From Symsagittifera roscoffensis (lineage: Eukaryota > Xenacoelomorpha > Acoela > Convolutidae), in assembly GCF_963678635.1 (NCBI RefSeq), contig NC_087068.1, positions 34,605,436 to 34,669,435 of the forward strand: a stretch of 64,000 nucleotides of DNA, written 5' to 3'. The notes beneath the pieces are model-generated. The model was not told where the DNA came from, did not search any database, and saw only the letters and a list, made by a program, of their open reading frames with translations. Made by a program: the position numbers and the translations under genes. Below are positions 24,961 through 38,277 of this stretch, in pieces. Every line of letters begins with the position of its first letter. Position 1 is the stretch's first letter.

Positions 24961-25856
24961 CATTTATACTCATTTACAGGAATGTACATTGTTGAAAAAA
25001 CAACAGAAAAGAAAACAAACAACAAAAAACACAAATTTCAAAACAGGTCGAAAAAAATCACTGAAAAAAATTAAAAAGAACAAAAAATCTCAAAACAAAT
25101 AGCTCACAAACAGATAATTAATCGTAAATTAGGAGGAAAGTACTTAATACCAGAAGAAGAAGAAAAAACACATCAAGGCCAATATCATGTCTCAGAAATC
25201 AACCAAGAAAAGAATGTAAAAACTTCATCCCACAATCTATAATACTAAAGAAAAAACATTTTAAGAAAAACCCTTCAATAATTACGATACATTCAACATG
25301 CCTGGATAAAAATTTCTGAAAAATCTATAATTTTCTCGAAAAAAATTTCACAATCAATTAAAAACAAAACTAGGAAGTTAACAGCTAAACCTTCAGACTT
25401 TACTTCACCCAATACTCCCCATATCCAACCCACTTGTCAAAAATCAAAGAAGAATTTGACCACACTTAGCTTCCAATTCAGAAAAAATAAAAACTTCGAC
25501 GAAACAAATCAATTTTTAAGTGCTTCTTTCGAATCAGTTCACTACATTAAAATATTCTTTTCAACTTTATTTTCAACTTTTTTCACTCTTCTCGCTTTTT
25601 AAGTGTTTTTTTAATTACCGATATTTTTGAAATAGCACTCCTCCTTTTCATAGTTTTTGCAGTATAATCATAAAATTCTACTCCCTCACAAAAAACTACC
25701 ACAGCTACCACAACCTGTCTAAAGTCATTGATCGCTTCTTCAGGTACGAAACTTAGATAACATGCGACGAATTCTTTTTAAGAAGAAAAATATTTTTTTC
25801 TTATTGTAATTTTCCTCATTTATCTGGATTCTCTAATTTTAACAATTGGTGACTGC
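24961..25856 (+). other. Spacer between pol and ORF3 of E2
   Basis: Lys/Asn-rich decayed sequence with a short readable GGKYLIPEEEE near 25134. E3 has a comparable spacer (57568-58494). No domain is recognised. Confidence 0.4.
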
Positions 25857-28800
25857 ATGAAAAAGGCAATTATTACCTCGCATTATCATCAGTTTTGCTT
25901 ATCATTTTTATAGAAGAAAACTATAAAGAACATAAATTTAAATTAAAAAAAGCATTTAGATGTAATTCAAAAATGCTAATCAACACCCACCGAAACAATC
26001 CTCATCAATTTAAACATCCCAGGACTCCCAATCACATCAACATCTAGTTTAAAAAATCAGCCCCACACGCATTTCGTTTGTAGAAAGCTCATATAAGTTT
26101 GAAGAAAGAAACGCAATATTATCCAAACCTTTAGTACCAGCTATTCGTCAAGAACCCCTAAGTCAACCACAATACGAACCAACATATTACATCCACCCCT
26201 CACTTCGACAATTTCTTAACAGGGCCAGACATTTAACTCAAAACCAAAGTTCAACAACTACATTAGACTAACAAATTTTTCACGCCCGACTAAATCGAAA
26301 ACCTAACCACATCCAAACTTCATTTTAATATACCCTCATCACCAGCATCGACCCCTCTAGCTCTTTTGCAGAGTACAAACAAATCTAAATAGTCCATCAA
26401 ATTTTTTAGGTTTAACACCTACTTATGATCAATTTCGTGAAAATCTCTTTCTTTAATCCCCCCACTTCATCACAAGAACTTCCTCATTGGATGACAAAAA
26501 CTCTTCCCAAGGTGAACCCAATCTTGTAAAATATTCAAAAGACATCTCGTCAGATACCAAATTATCATTACCAGAAACTCTATCACACCCATCAACACCT
26601 TCAGGAACAGGTGAAACACCAACCACTACGTTTCCTCTAAATTTCACTCATATTTTAGACTATCGCTATCGTGAATTTCTAAGTACTAGTGTACCCAATA
26701 TTGGAATACAATTTTAGCACTACGTCCCCTTTTTGGCCCACACATCGATAAAAATCGGCTACATAATTGGGCACTAAATCGATTAAATAATAGACACGGC
26801 ATCCACAAAGATTTACCGGAACATAATATACAAATCCTTACTCAAGACAACCTAACTCTTTTATTCGAAATAACAGTAAAGTCTGAAAAAACTAGTTCAT
26901 CATCCACTGCCAATATCTCCACCAAATATATCAGCTCAATCCAACCTCCGTGTATCACAACAGAACTTATCTATAAATACGATAGGTATACAAAAAAGAC
27001 ATTAGGATTTATAAAAATCTATAATCCCTTTCCAGGGTTATCAGACACATGTACTCCTCGAATCCCATGTCAGACACATCTTCCTCGAAACCTTTTTTCC
27101 CCCGTGGACTTTTAAATCCCACATCCCATCAAAACCCTCCCCCTCGAACAAGATCACGAGACCTCCTGGTTACCCATTATGACTATGAGGAAAAGCAATA
27201 AAAAAGATTACATAAATGTGCAACTAATCAAGTAACACATTGTGAATCCAAAGCACATGACATAATATCAACAAACAAAAAGCAACATTTTACTGAAATA
27301 CACGAGCTAAAACTCTAACAGGACATAAGTTTACGCCAAAAAATCTCAGAAAAGAAAGTACATTGTTCACAAGTCTCAAAAGGAAATAAAAATAGACTCA
27401 ATCACGAATCTTGTTAACAAAGTAATAGTGAAAAACTCTAGCATCTTAACCTTGAAGATTGAAAAAACGAACTGTAACAATTAAAATTAACCACAAATAA
27501 AGGCACAAATTTTAAAATGGTAAATTTTTAAGTCCTCCCAGATTTTTCGCTTCCTGCAGAACTTGAACGGTACCAAGGTCATTTTAGAAGTTATATATCA
27601 GTATCACGGTGTTTTCGCGACTCAAAGGACGATATATACTGTCCGAAGGATTACACTTACCCTGTAAGAACGATCAAGGATATTGCGATCCTACCACTCG
27701 CAGACAGGCAACCATCGTTTGGTTCCCTGAAGACACATGTACCAGGTCTCAAGTCGCTAAAATTCACCCAAGATTAATAAAATTTCACCAAAAATACTTC
27801 ATTGAATCAACCCCTTTCGAAAAAATCAACCCTGTTCGAATCAGATAAAATGGACAAAAAAAAAAAACATTGGCGATATAGAAAACAAGTTAACACGTTT
27901 CATTTTTACCCTGAAACAAAAGTAGCTTTAAGATAGCTTCGACCCTTTTTCAAGACACAAAATTCAGAAACTCTTATCGAATACGAAAAAGGTTTCAACG
28001 TGAAAACAGGAAAGTTATTTTTTTGCCACAGCACAACATCTCAAAACCGAAAAGCTGCAAAATCTTACATCCCGGTAACATTTTACAAAGGCACAAGAAA
28101 TCCTGGTGTAAAACTTAGCCCACAAGATAAAGAAAATACACAATTACAAGATCTTTCACATTTTAATAACACACATTTTGGCGCAATCCACTACGATACA
28201 CGACAATATATTACTAGCTTATACGACAAGTTGAATTTTTCAATAAATGTCACTCCCCGAATTAGAAACGTTCCATCGTTTTTGTGAACTCGAACGGACA
28301 CAAATACTAAAATCGCTCGCTCTAGCAGAATTCAAAATATCCTGTGCAGGATAATTTGTATACGGAAACAGACCTAACTTCATTGATTATGAAGAAAAAA
28401 TCTTTTGGTATTACACATTCACTAAGAAACTTTCACCATTTTATGTTTTTTAAGATTAAACCTGTTACAAACGAATCCCTGTATTCTATATAAATGAAGA
28501 ACTTTTTGAAGATAAAATATCACAACCTGCAAATTTTTGGGTTACTGCTGTTCCATGTGGATCTGAAAAAAGTCATAATCAAGTACAGCTTAACCCAAAC
28601 GAAGATAACTAACGAAGATAATTATCTTCTTACCCCAAACACTACATTAATGCCACCATTAAAGAAAGTTTTATCCAAAAACATACGCGCAATAGCTCGT
28701 AACCCTAACACAGACTTTCAATCAATAGGTACTTTTTCTAGATAAGTCATACAACATCACATTTGAACATAGCAAACTTCTCATTAAAAGTCAAACAAAA

Positions 28801-29310
28801 TAAAGGGAGTCAATTGATCAAAACTGACGAAAACTCGCTAAAACAGCAGGCTTCTCAGATATAAACGCTCAGGTCTAAAGCGGATATTTTAATGATATTA
28901 AGGATTACATATATCTTAATGGTGAAAATTACCGTCCACAAGATATTTCACCGATTAATATTTTCAATTTGTCAATCTTAAAATGAATTTATTGCTTTTC
29001 TAGGTTGGCCCTACTAGTTTTTAGAAAGACTGACTATCTTATACGCTAGATATATTTTTTTTTGGATTTCTCTTCTCACTTCTACAAGGAATTTATAACA
29101 CATGTGCAATACATGCACAAGCAAATAAACAAGCAAGCGTAGCACGCATTTTAATTGCAAGATTTTTGGAATATTTTCTACCTTAATCAATTAAATCTTT
29201 CTTGACGCTCAAAGTAGAGAGTACAATAAACAACTATTTACAAAAAAAGCATATGACACTCCACAAGACAATACAAAATTAAAACCTAGAGCACCACCAA
29301 ATTTAGAAAG
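25857..29310 (+). pseudogene. ORF3 of E2, envelope-like by position
   Basis: Begins with ATG at 25857; the first residues align with the open E3 frame at 57295-57567. Readable parts are 26487-26717 (Ser/Thr/Pro-rich, shared with E3 56534-57028), 27609-27848, 28000-28287 and 28494-28745. The later parts have scattered Cys and beta-rich sequence, as expected of a secreted ectodomain, and place and length fit the env-like third frame of errantivirus-type elements. No signal peptide or fusion peptide can be shown, and stops and shifts break it repeatedly. Envelope is an inference from position; it could be another structural protein. Confidence 0.5.
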
Positions 29311-29525
29311 TCAATAAAACAATCAACCCTTATCTTTAGTTCCACAAAATGATAGAAACACACTAGCAATCACTGATCATGCCTCCCAGGCTAGTAACTT
29401 CCCACGAAGTCCAGTATCTCTTATATCACTCCACCATCCAAACATTGACGACACATATGATCATAGTGTAGAACAACCACACAAAAAAAATATCGTTCTC
29501 ACAGCAACCATCTTTTTAGCACACG

Positions 29526-30198
29526 ATGAGCCAACAAATTAGATCCTTCGGCCGTTCTCTTTCCGATCCATCCAACCTCAATCACCAATCCTCCCGCATT
29601 TCGCTCTCAGACATCTTGTCCCCTACCCAGTTTTTTTTCGAACTCACTACTGAGATCATATTAAGAACGAAACTAACTCAGACATACACATATTAAAAAT
29701 TTATACATCTTCGTTACATATCTAACTCACCAACACGTAACCCACAACAGCGTTTTATGTTTATATGTTCAAAGTACACTTCACCATACTTTTTTAACTT
29801 CACTTTTTGTATTGAAACCATTAATTTCCACGGAATCCTCCGCATTTATGATCCTATCAGACATATGTATTTATTCTGCCCATTAGCCATCACTTTCCCC
29901 ATTGATGACGCTGGCCCACTAGTTTTCACCCGAAAAGTAAATACGGCTTATTGAAATCACCCTAATAGATTATGTTCACAACACTAAACTCAACAAAAGA
30001 TTATATAATTCATTTCAAAACACAAATTCTGATTTCTCGCAACACAACGAAGAAATTAACAGCATCAGAGCGCTGGAAGTCCTCTGGCCTCTGCTTCGTA
30101 AAAACGTTATCCGGATGCTCACAAAAATTCTCGTAACAGCACGAACGATTAAAATTAAGTTCCCTAGTGGACTTTTCCCTGATGCAGAACCCTCGTAA
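29526..30198 (+). pseudogene. ORF4 of E2, last reading frame of the element
   Basis: Starts MSQQIRSFGRSLSDPSNL, matching MSRQIGSLNRSLSYPSNL at 56029 in E3. It ends ALEVLWPLLRK ... FPDAEPS with TAA at 30196-30198; E3 ends with the same Glu-Pro-Ser-stop. The N-terminal part is Ser/Pro/Asn-rich and likely disordered. The frame in E2 is shorter than in E3 and broken. I do not recognise the family. Conservation of both start and stop in two copies argues for a genuine separate product or the C-terminal part of ORF3. Confidence 0.5.
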
Positions 30199-31615
30199 GT
30201 ATGAATTTAAATATTTAAACTAACAATTAAAACAAGACACTTACCATTTTTACTTGTAATACTCAATTTTCTGTAATACAATAATTTAAAAACTCTGTAG
30301 TAAAATGCAAATAGTTCAAAGCAAAAATTTGTTAAAATGAGTACACCTTACGAGGAAACTAACCTTTTTATGCGAGCTTCCTCTGTAAAGAAAATAAATA
30401 GTCTCTTTACTCGCTCACAATCAACACACTCTCTCAACCAAACTCGCACAACTCGAGCACGTAGAATTGTTTAGTAAATGAATTTCAATATGCAAAACCT
30501 AAGTGTTAACAACTTTAACTTGTTTTCGAGCGTTTCAGACTTTGCTTTAACCCGATTGGAAGGAGATATAAGTAAGCTTAAACTAACCAACGCAGCTTAC
30601 TAACTGTACAAAGCCAACCGCTTGTACAATGTAACGCACGGTACTCAGGTCTAAATAAACCCAGATTAAAACTGGATAAATTTTTTTTTTGAAACCCACT
30701 GTCAAGTTGTTTTAAAAGCACTCAAAACAAAAAAAGCCAAAAAAAAAACCCTAAACAAAACCACCTGTTTTTGATAAAAAGAAACAACAAAGACAACAAA
30801 AAAAGAGAAAAACACCTCAATGATCAAAATGAACAAAAAATTGAACACGGTTGAAAAGTTGAAAAAAAGAACGGTAAAATTACACTCCTTCACTGGCCTC
30901 TAAATCTGAGCATGATCTAAAGCCGGCCTAACCCACAGCTCTACAACAACGCTTATGACCCACACTGTATTTTTGACGAGAGTTGCTATAGGGTGAAAGA
31001 ATCTTTGAAATAACCGAAAATACATAAAAAACGCTTTCGCAAAAAAAACTAATAGAATATGATAACTAAAATTGATCACACTAACAAGATAAAGATTTAT
31101 TATGCAATGTAAAAAATTTCTTAGAGCAAATGGAACGAGCAGCAAAATGAGATGAAAACTCGACGACATTCCGACTTAGAATGGCAATTCTATTGGTTCG
31201 TTGCCGTAGTCACAATCCTCATAAGATTAAAGTGTAGACCCAACCTCGAAGCAAAGGTACCCATTGAAGAAGAGAAATGGCCAGCTCGGTGTTGATCTCT
31301 TATACAGATCCTAGTCGCTTGCCACTTCAGACAAAAGATCAAATTTCATCTTGCACGTTGTCTCGCTCTAAGTTTAACTCAATCTCGAATCTTGACACAA
31401 TCGCTTGAAGAAGACCCACGGTCAAACGGGCCCACTTCTGGAACAAAAACAACTGCCCTTTTTCTCTCTACGAAAACAACTACATCTCTCACTCCTTCAG
31501 GCAGTTACTGCTCCAAATGCTCAAAAGAAAACTACTCCAAAGAACGAAAATCTCTCCATACATTCTTCACTTTAATAAACATTTTAAAAACTAAAAACTC
31601 TAAACCCCGGAAGAG
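30199..31615 (+). other. 3' untranslated region and polypurine tract of E2
   Basis: Homologous to 52917-54470 of E3 read on the other strand. Landmarks: AAAGCCGGCCTAA near 30920, and GTACCCATTGAAGAAGAG near 31257. It ends CCCCGGAAGAG directly before the LTR start, the expected place of the polypurine primer. From 31161 onward the sequence is also part of the tandem duplication. Open frames at 30702-31169 (minus) and 31392-31676 are not conserved as proteins. Confidence 0.65.
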
Positions 31616-32009
31616 TGGAACCAGTTTAAAACTAGTATTTATGACCAATTGTATTCTGGATAAACTATCTCTATAAAATATTTCTTACTAATTAAGTAAG
31701 ATATTAATTCATAACGAACACTGACAAATATTTGTAGTGCTGAAACTACGTGTAGTTTCAGCATCAGAATAATTTGAATAATTCTTAGAAGATAGTTGTT
31801 CTTCTTTGGAACAAATTCCATACACCTAACTCGCGAATGCCAGAAAACATTAGATCTATTGAGACTGGGAGATATAAGAGTAAGAGTAAGAATGCGGTAT
31901 TAGATTAAGTTACACGAATCTATCCGGCCGAAAATAAGATAGCGAGACAAACAAACGGTGTACTTCATCTGAAATTACTCTATGAAAAGCTACCTCTGGC
32001 TTCAACCCA
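31616..32009 (+). repeat. 3' LTR of E2
   Basis: Starts TGGAACCAGTTTAAAACTAG and ends CTTCAACCCA, followed by AAAT. A perfect 12 bp stem, TGCTGAAACTAC-GT-GTAGTTTCAGCA, lies at 31738-31763. A promoter and polyadenylation site should be within it but cannot be placed with confidence. Confidence 0.9.
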
Positions 32010-33399
32010 AAATGCAGTGCGGGTAATTTTTCATCGGTTTGATAATTTTTGTCGTATGTAGATGTAGACTGGTTTTGGACGCTAAATTGACTGGTTTTGG
32101 TTCCTCCATAGGATCATTATTTGGGAAGAGTTGAAATATATGAATATCTCCCGCACTGTAATTTCATTGATCCAAAAATATAAGATTTTTGTACTCTGTC
32201 TCTCTGAAGTTCGAAAACAATCAAATCTTATTGATTACGAATTGATAATCAGGTTACTGTTTTTCGAAGCAATAAAAGACTGTCTTGAGCGATTTTAACC
32301 AACTGTTTTTTGTCTTACCTCAAAAGTTTTCATCGAAACAAGAGTTTTTCACTATAATCAGTAAAAATACATTTTTTTCTCTTTTTGCGTGCTTTTTTTA
32401 TATTTTCCTTTTTTTCAAAACTCGGGTTAGATATTTTGTTTTTTTTATTCAATTGCTCATGTGTCTAAACGCGTTTTTATAATAATTTACAGCTTTTTTT
32501 GTAACTTTCTGACCTTCAGTTTTTTAGCGAACCCCACGTTTAATCTCGTTCTCCCTACCCCTCGTGCATTCCTTACCACACTGTTATCTCTTACCGTGGT
32601 AGGGGAGGGAGGATGTTGTGGAAAGTCGAGGGGGTGTGAGAGGATGAGTAGTGAGTGTTAGTGAACACGGGAGGAACAAAAGTTGAGTGAACAATTCACA
32701 TCAACGAAAGTTAATCAATTTTCATGAGTCTTATTCTGAAAGGTTACTTTGAATAGCAAATTAGATTTTAATCGCTTGTAATGGAAAAACGATTTTTTTT
32801 TCAACCATTAAATATCACGGACTAGGAAACGATCGAGTTGTCTAAGTTTGCCACTATATTTGCTTGACTAAAAACAATTTGTTCCATTTTAATCGGTATT
32901 TACTTCATCACGGGCATTAGCTGTTGGAAACTTATACGAACGGTAAGAGAGCTGGATCAATACAGAAAAACGATTTTAAAAAATGCCAGTAAAGAAAATG
33001 AAAAACAATAGAAATCATTTGCTTTATAAAAAACTTTCAGCCAAGTTTTCTGGATCTCGTGCAAAACTATCGCCACATTCTGTTGTATGATAATGTTTAA
33101 AAATTAATTTCGAAGTATATTTAAAACAAATACACTTGAGAGAACGTCAAAGGCGATTAGCTTGTCGAGTGACGCTTCAAGAGCAAAGATAAATTTGCTA
33201 ATCAAGAAATCAGAAGAAATACGCTTTATCACACAAGAATGCTTGTCTAATTCCAAAAAAAAAAACGAAAAAGCCCGAAAAACATTCTGTTTTTTTAACT
33301 AGTTGATTGCAGAAAGCGAAAAAGAAAAACAAACATCACTTACCAGAATAGTTCCAAAAAAATAGATATAGGCTTTTGTCTCCGACTTTAGTCTTTTGT

Positions 33400-34770
33400 T
33401 CCCATCGGTCCCTAAAAAGCAGGGCTCAAGCTAATCCACGTGTATGCAGTCGTTATTGCTGTCAATAGTGTGTTGTTTTCTCAAAAATTTTGCTAATGTT
33501 CTCATCAATTCATCTATGTGAAGTCCTTTACCAATTTTTTGTATTTGTTTTTTTTTAATGTTAGAGCGTCCGTTTTTTAAGTTATAAAGAATTCGTAAAA
33601 TTCTGTTCTGCGCTTTGTCAACAGTTTTTTAAATCAGTTTTATTTGCCGGATCATATAACAACAATACTGTAACACTGGTTGAATGTATGTAAGCCCCAT
33701 ATAATTTCAAAATAGATTTTTGGTTAAAACACAGTTGGTAGTGATAAATTTGGCCTGATGACAATCGATCAATCAAAGGATTTTTGATTGTTTGTATTTT
33801 GGAGTGTTGTCTGTTGTAACTCCAGATAAATCAATTCAATTGTTAGTTCTAAAGCGTCGTTACTCAAATTCATTTTGCAGTTTAATTTTGTCTTGAGTTA
33901 GAGGACTTTACATTTACCTTCCTTTACTGCAAGCTTATTACTATCCATTCATAACGAAACGCGCTGTAATTCGTCGGACATTGATTTACCTTAATCTTCA
34001 ACAGTTTTAAACAATGTTGTGTCATCTGCAAAAATGGTTATTATGTAATTGGTACTTCAGGAAGATCGTTCTCATTAAGCAAAAACAGTAAGGGACCATG
34101 TATCGAAACTTGGGACACCCCACACACAATCGAACGTTTCTGCGAGAACTGTTTTTCAATATCAACATATTGGTATCTGTTTTCAAGGTATGACTTCAAA
34201 AATCCATGATTTGGGTATCTAAAGCCATGTCTATACCATATTTCAAAAAGAATTGAGTGATCAACGGTATCAAACGCTTTGGACAAATCAACAAAGGTTT
34301 ATTCGATGTCATCTGATAAATATTTCCAAATGGTCTTTATGGCTTCCATATTTCCATCTACTGTTGATTTTTATTTTTGATTGATACAAATTGACTTAGC
34401 GTCAAAAGTTTTGCTGATAACATAAAACTTTTCCTTCTGTTACAGAACAGTTTTTCAAGAACTAAACGGATTACCGGAAGGAGAGAAATTGGTCTGTATC
34501 TTCCAGAGTTATCTTTAATTTTTACTCTTAAGAAGCGGTATTACTCGAGCAACTTTTGAAGCTCGAGGAAAGTACTGCTCCTCAAAGCAACGATTAAATA
34601 GCCTGGCAAGATAACTAGACATGGCGGTGTTTTTAATTTGAACTAGATAATTAATATAGCCTTTACAGTCCGCTGATGTTTTGTTTTCCATATTCTCTAT
34701 AAAAAAATTTTCATGATCATTTGTTTTCTAAAAAACTATTGACTCAGTCGTTGTTTTCTAAATTGAAACC
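33400..34770 (-). pseudogene. LINE reverse transcriptase remnant, unit 1 copy
   Basis: SKAFDTVDHSILFEIWYRHG (near 34041-34286) is the RT palm start of jockey/CR1-type non-LTR elements, and CGVSQVSIHGPLLFLL follows, where the family has G-V-P-Q-G-S. Downstream near 33590-33700 the C-terminal words KAQNRILRILYNLKNGR fit the same clade. The catalytic F/Y-x-D-D box is not intact in a single frame. It is a duplicate of the copy below. Confidence 0.8.
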
Positions 34771-35172
34771 TCGACGACATTCCGACTTAGAATGGTTATT
34801 CTATTGGTTTGTTGCCGTAGTCACAATCCTCATAAGATTAAAGTGTAGACCCAACATCGAAGCAAAGGTACCCATTGAAGAAGAGAAATGGCCAGCTCGG
34901 TGTTGATCTCTTATACAGATCCTAGTCGCTTGGCACTTCAGACAAAAGATCAAAACTCATCTTGCACGTTGTCTCGCTCTAAGCTTAACTCAATCTCGAA
35001 TCTTGACACAATCACTTGAAGAAGACCCACGGTCAAACGGGCCCACTTCTGGAACAAAAACAACTGCCCTTTTTCTCTCTACGAAAACAACTATATCTCT
35101 CACTCCTTCAGGCTGTCACTGCTCCAGCCGCTCAAAAGAAAACTACTCCAAAGAACGAAAATCTACTCCAAA

Positions 35173-35564
35173 ATTATGACCAATTGTATTCTGGATAAAT
35201 TATCTCTATAAAATATTTCTTACTAATTATGTAAGATATTAATTCATAACGAACACTGACAATTATTATTAGTGCTGAAACTACGTGTAGTTTCAGCCTC
35301 AGAATATTTTGAATAATTCTTACAAGATAGTTGTTCTTCTTTGGAACAAGTTCCATAAACCTAACTCGCGAATGCCAGAAAACACTAGATCTATTGAGAC
35401 TGGGAGATATAAGAGTAAGAGTAAGATTGCAGTATTAGACTAAGTTACACGAATCTATCCGGCCGAAAATAAGATAGCGAGACAAACAAACGGTGTACTT
35501 CATCTGAAATTACTCTATGAGTAAGCTAATTACTCTATGAGTAAGCTACCTCTGGCTTCAACCC
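35173..35564 (+). repeat. 5'-truncated LTR copy inside unit 2
   Basis: Duplicate of the E2 3' LTR lacking its first bases (TGG terminus and palindrome). It keeps the hairpin at 35273-35298, with the last base changed, and the CTTCAACCCA end followed by AAAT. Confidence 0.85.
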
Positions 35565-36949
35565 AAAATGCAGTGCGGGTAATTTTTCATCGGTTTGATA
35601 ATTTTTGTCGTATGTAGATGTAGACTGGTTTTGGACGCTAAATTGACTGGTTTTGGTTCCTCCATAGGATCACTATTTGGGAAGAGTTGAAATATATGAA
35701 TATCTCCCGCACTGTAATTTCTTTGATCCAAAAATATAAGATTTTTGTACTCTGTCTCTCTGAAGTTCGAAAACAATCAAATCTTATTGATTACGAATTG
35801 ATAATCAGGTTACTTTTTTCCGAAGCAATAAAAGACTGTCTGGAACGATTTTAACCAACTATTTTTTTGTCTTACTTCAAAAGTTTTCATCGAAACAAGA
35901 GTTTTTCACTATAATCAGTAAAAATACTTTTTTTTTCTCTTTTTGCGTGCTTTTTTTATATTTTCCTTTTTTTCAAAACTCGGGTTAGATATTTTGTTTT
36001 TTTTATTCAATTGCTCATGTGTCTAAACGCGTTTTTATAATAATTTACAGCTTTTTTTGTAACTTTCTGACCTTCAGTTTTTTAGCGAACCCCACGTTTA
36101 ATCTCGTTCTCCCTACCCCTCGTGCATTCCTTACCACACTGTTATCTCTTACCGTGGTAGGGGAGGGAGGATGTTGTGGAAAGTCGAGGGGGTGTGAGAG
36201 GATGAGTAGTGAGTGTTAGTGAACACGGGAGGAACAAAAGTTGAGTGAACAATTCACATCAACGAAAGTTAATCAATTTTCATGAGTCTTATTCTGAAAG
36301 GTTACTTTGAATAGCAAATTAGATTTTAATCGCTTGTAATGGAAAAACGATTTTTTTTTCAACCATTAAATATCACGGACTAGGAAACGATCGAGTTGTC
36401 TAAGTTTGCCACTATATTTGCTTGACTAAAAACAATTTGTTCCATTTTAATCGGTATTTACTTCATCACGGGCATTAGCTGTTGGAAACTTATACGAACG
36501 GTAAGAGAGCTGGATCAATACAGAAAAACGATTTTAAAAAATGCCAGTAAAGAAAATGAAAAACAATAGAAATCATTTGCTTTACAAAAAACTTTCAGCC
36601 AAATTTTCTGGATCTCGTGCAAAGTTATCGCCACATTATGTTGTATGATAATGTTAAAAAATTAATTTCGAAGTATATTCAAAACAAATACACTTGGGAG
36701 AACGTCAAAGGCGATTAGCCTGTCGAGTGACGCCTCAAGAGCAAAGATAAATTTGCTAATCAAGAAATCAGAAGAAATACGCTTTATCACACAAGAATGC
36801 CTGTCTAATTCCTAAAAAAACGAAAAAGCCCGAAAAACATTCTGTTTTTTTAACGAGGTGATTGCAGAAAGCCAAAAAGAAAAACAAACACCACTCACCA
36901 GAATAGTTCCAAAAAAGTAGATATAAGCTTTTGACTCCGACTTTAGTCT

Positions 36950-38277
36950 TTTGTTCCCATCGGTCCCTAAAAAGCAGGGCTCAAGCTAATCCACGTGTAT
37001 ACAGTCGTTAATGCTGTCAATAGTGTGTTGTTTTCTCAAAAATTTTGCTTATGTTCTCATCAATTCATCTATGTGAAGTCCCGTACCAATTTTTTGTATT
37101 TGTAAAATTCTGTTCTGCACTTTGTCAACAATTTTTTAAATCAGTTTTTTTTGCCGGACCATATAACAACAATACTGTAACACTGGTTGAATTTAAGCCT
37201 CATATAATTTCAAAAGAGGTTTTTGGTTAAAACACAGTTGGTAGTGATAAATTTGGCCTGATGACAATCGATCAATCAAAGGATTTTTTGGTTGTTTGTA
37301 TTTTGGAGTGTTGTTTGTTGTAACTCCAGATAAATCATTTCAATTGTTAGTTCTAAAGCGCCGTTACTCAAATTCATTTTGCAGTTTATTTTTGTCTTGA
37401 GTTAGAGGACTTTACATTTACCCTCCTTTACTGCAAGCTTCTTACTCTCCATTTATAACGAAACGCTCTGTAAGTCGTCGGATATTGATTTACCTTAATC
37501 TTTAACAGTTTTAAACAATGTTGTGTCATCTGCAAAAATGGTTATTATGTAATTGGTACTTCAGGAAGATCGTTCTCATTAAGAAAAAACAGTAAGGGAC
37601 CATGTACCGAAACTTGGGACACCCCACACACAATCGAACGTTTCTGCGAGAACTGTTTTTCAAGATCAACATATTGGTATCTGTTTTCAAGGTATGACTT
37701 CAAAAATCCATGAATTGGGTATCTAAAGCCATGTCTATAACATATTTCAAAAAGAATTGAGTGATCAACGGTATCAAACGCTTTGGACAAATCAACAAAG
37801 GCACATTCGATGTCATCTGATAAATATTTCCAAATGGTCTTTATGGCTTCCATATTTGCATCTACTGTTGATTTTAAGTTTTGATTGATACAAATTGACT
37901 TAGCGTCAAATGTTTTTTTTTGATAACATAAAACTTTTCCTTCTGTTACAGAACAGTTTTTCAAGAACTAAACGGATTACCGGAAAGGGAGAAATTGGTC
38001 TGTATCTTCCAGAGTTATTTTTATTTTTTACTCTTAAGAAGCGGTATTACTCGAGCAACTTTCGAAGCTCGAGGAAAGTACTGCTCCTCAAAGCAACGAT
38101 TAAATAGCCTGGCAAGATAACTAGACACGGCGGTGTTTTTAACTTGAATTAGATAATTAATATAGCCTTTACAGTCCGCTGATGTTTTGTTTTCCATTTT
38201 CACTATAAAAAAATTTTCATGATCATTTGTTTTCTGAAAGACTATTGACTCAGTCGTTGTTTTCTAAATTGAAAACT
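36950..38277 (-). pseudogene. LINE reverse transcriptase remnant, unit 2 copy
   Basis: Longer open stretch than in unit 1: 37545-37964 includes ECAFVDLSKAFDTVDHSILF and CGVSQVSVHGPLLFFL. 38021-38203 encodes the RT beginning, with ARVIPLLKSKK. It is continuous on its upstream side with the endonuclease region after 38278, so this copy sits next to the original LINE 5' half. Confidence 0.85.

Larger units (their letters stand above)
11554..32009 (+). mobile_element. E2: full-span gypsy-like LTR retrotransposon, 20.5 kb, dead
   Basis: Begins at TGCAACCAG and ends at CAACCCA, flanked by AAAT on both sides (11550-11553 and 32010-32013), so the whole unit is one insertion later modified inside. 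The order is LTR, primer-binding site, leader, gag, protease, reverse transcriptase/RNase H in three partial copies, tether, integrase, two 3' reading frames, untranslated region, LTR. The two LTRs are clearly diverged, so the insertion is old. Internal duplications in pol explain several kilobases of the unusual length. All reading frames carry stops. Confidence 0.85.
31161..34771. repeat. Tandem duplication, unit 1
   Basis: Contains the last 455 bp of the E2 untranslated region, the E2 3' LTR, flanking DNA and the RT end of a minus-strand LINE. The next unit repeats it almost base for base. Both units, and the sequence after unit 2, begin with the same word, CGACGACATTCCGACTTAGA, so the break occurred at this short homology. 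Confidence 0.9.
34772..38277. repeat. Tandem duplication, unit 2
   Basis: Copy of unit 1, with a deletion of about 90 bp that removes the start of the LTR (near 35172), a 20-odd bp extra repeat of TTACTCTATGAGTAAGCTA near 35530, and a deletion near 37102 inside the LINE. Otherwise differences are sparse. The 66-codon frame at 36019-36219 is identical to that at 32461-32661 only because the DNA is duplicated. Confidence 0.9.

Noticed and set aside
13750-30198. An intact infectious retrovirus
   Set aside because: Gag, protease, RT, integrase and ORF3 all carry stops, frameshifts or lost catalytic residues; envelope identity is by position only.
30196-30203. Apparent splice donor GTAAGTAT at the end of ORF4 in E2
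   Set aside because: The TAA in it is the conserved stop codon; E3 has TCGTAAATA at the same place, which is not a good donor.
30200-32009. LTR of about 900-1800 bp
   Set aside because: Homology among copies extends this far, but 5' copies of E1, E2 and R0 start at TGGAAC, and purine-rich tracts precede that point in four copies, so the longer part is untranslated region.
32461-36219. Identical 66-codon frames at 32461-32661 and 36019-36219
   Set aside because: Identity follows from the recent tandem DNA duplication; the sequence has no domain and flanking non-coding DNA is equally conserved.
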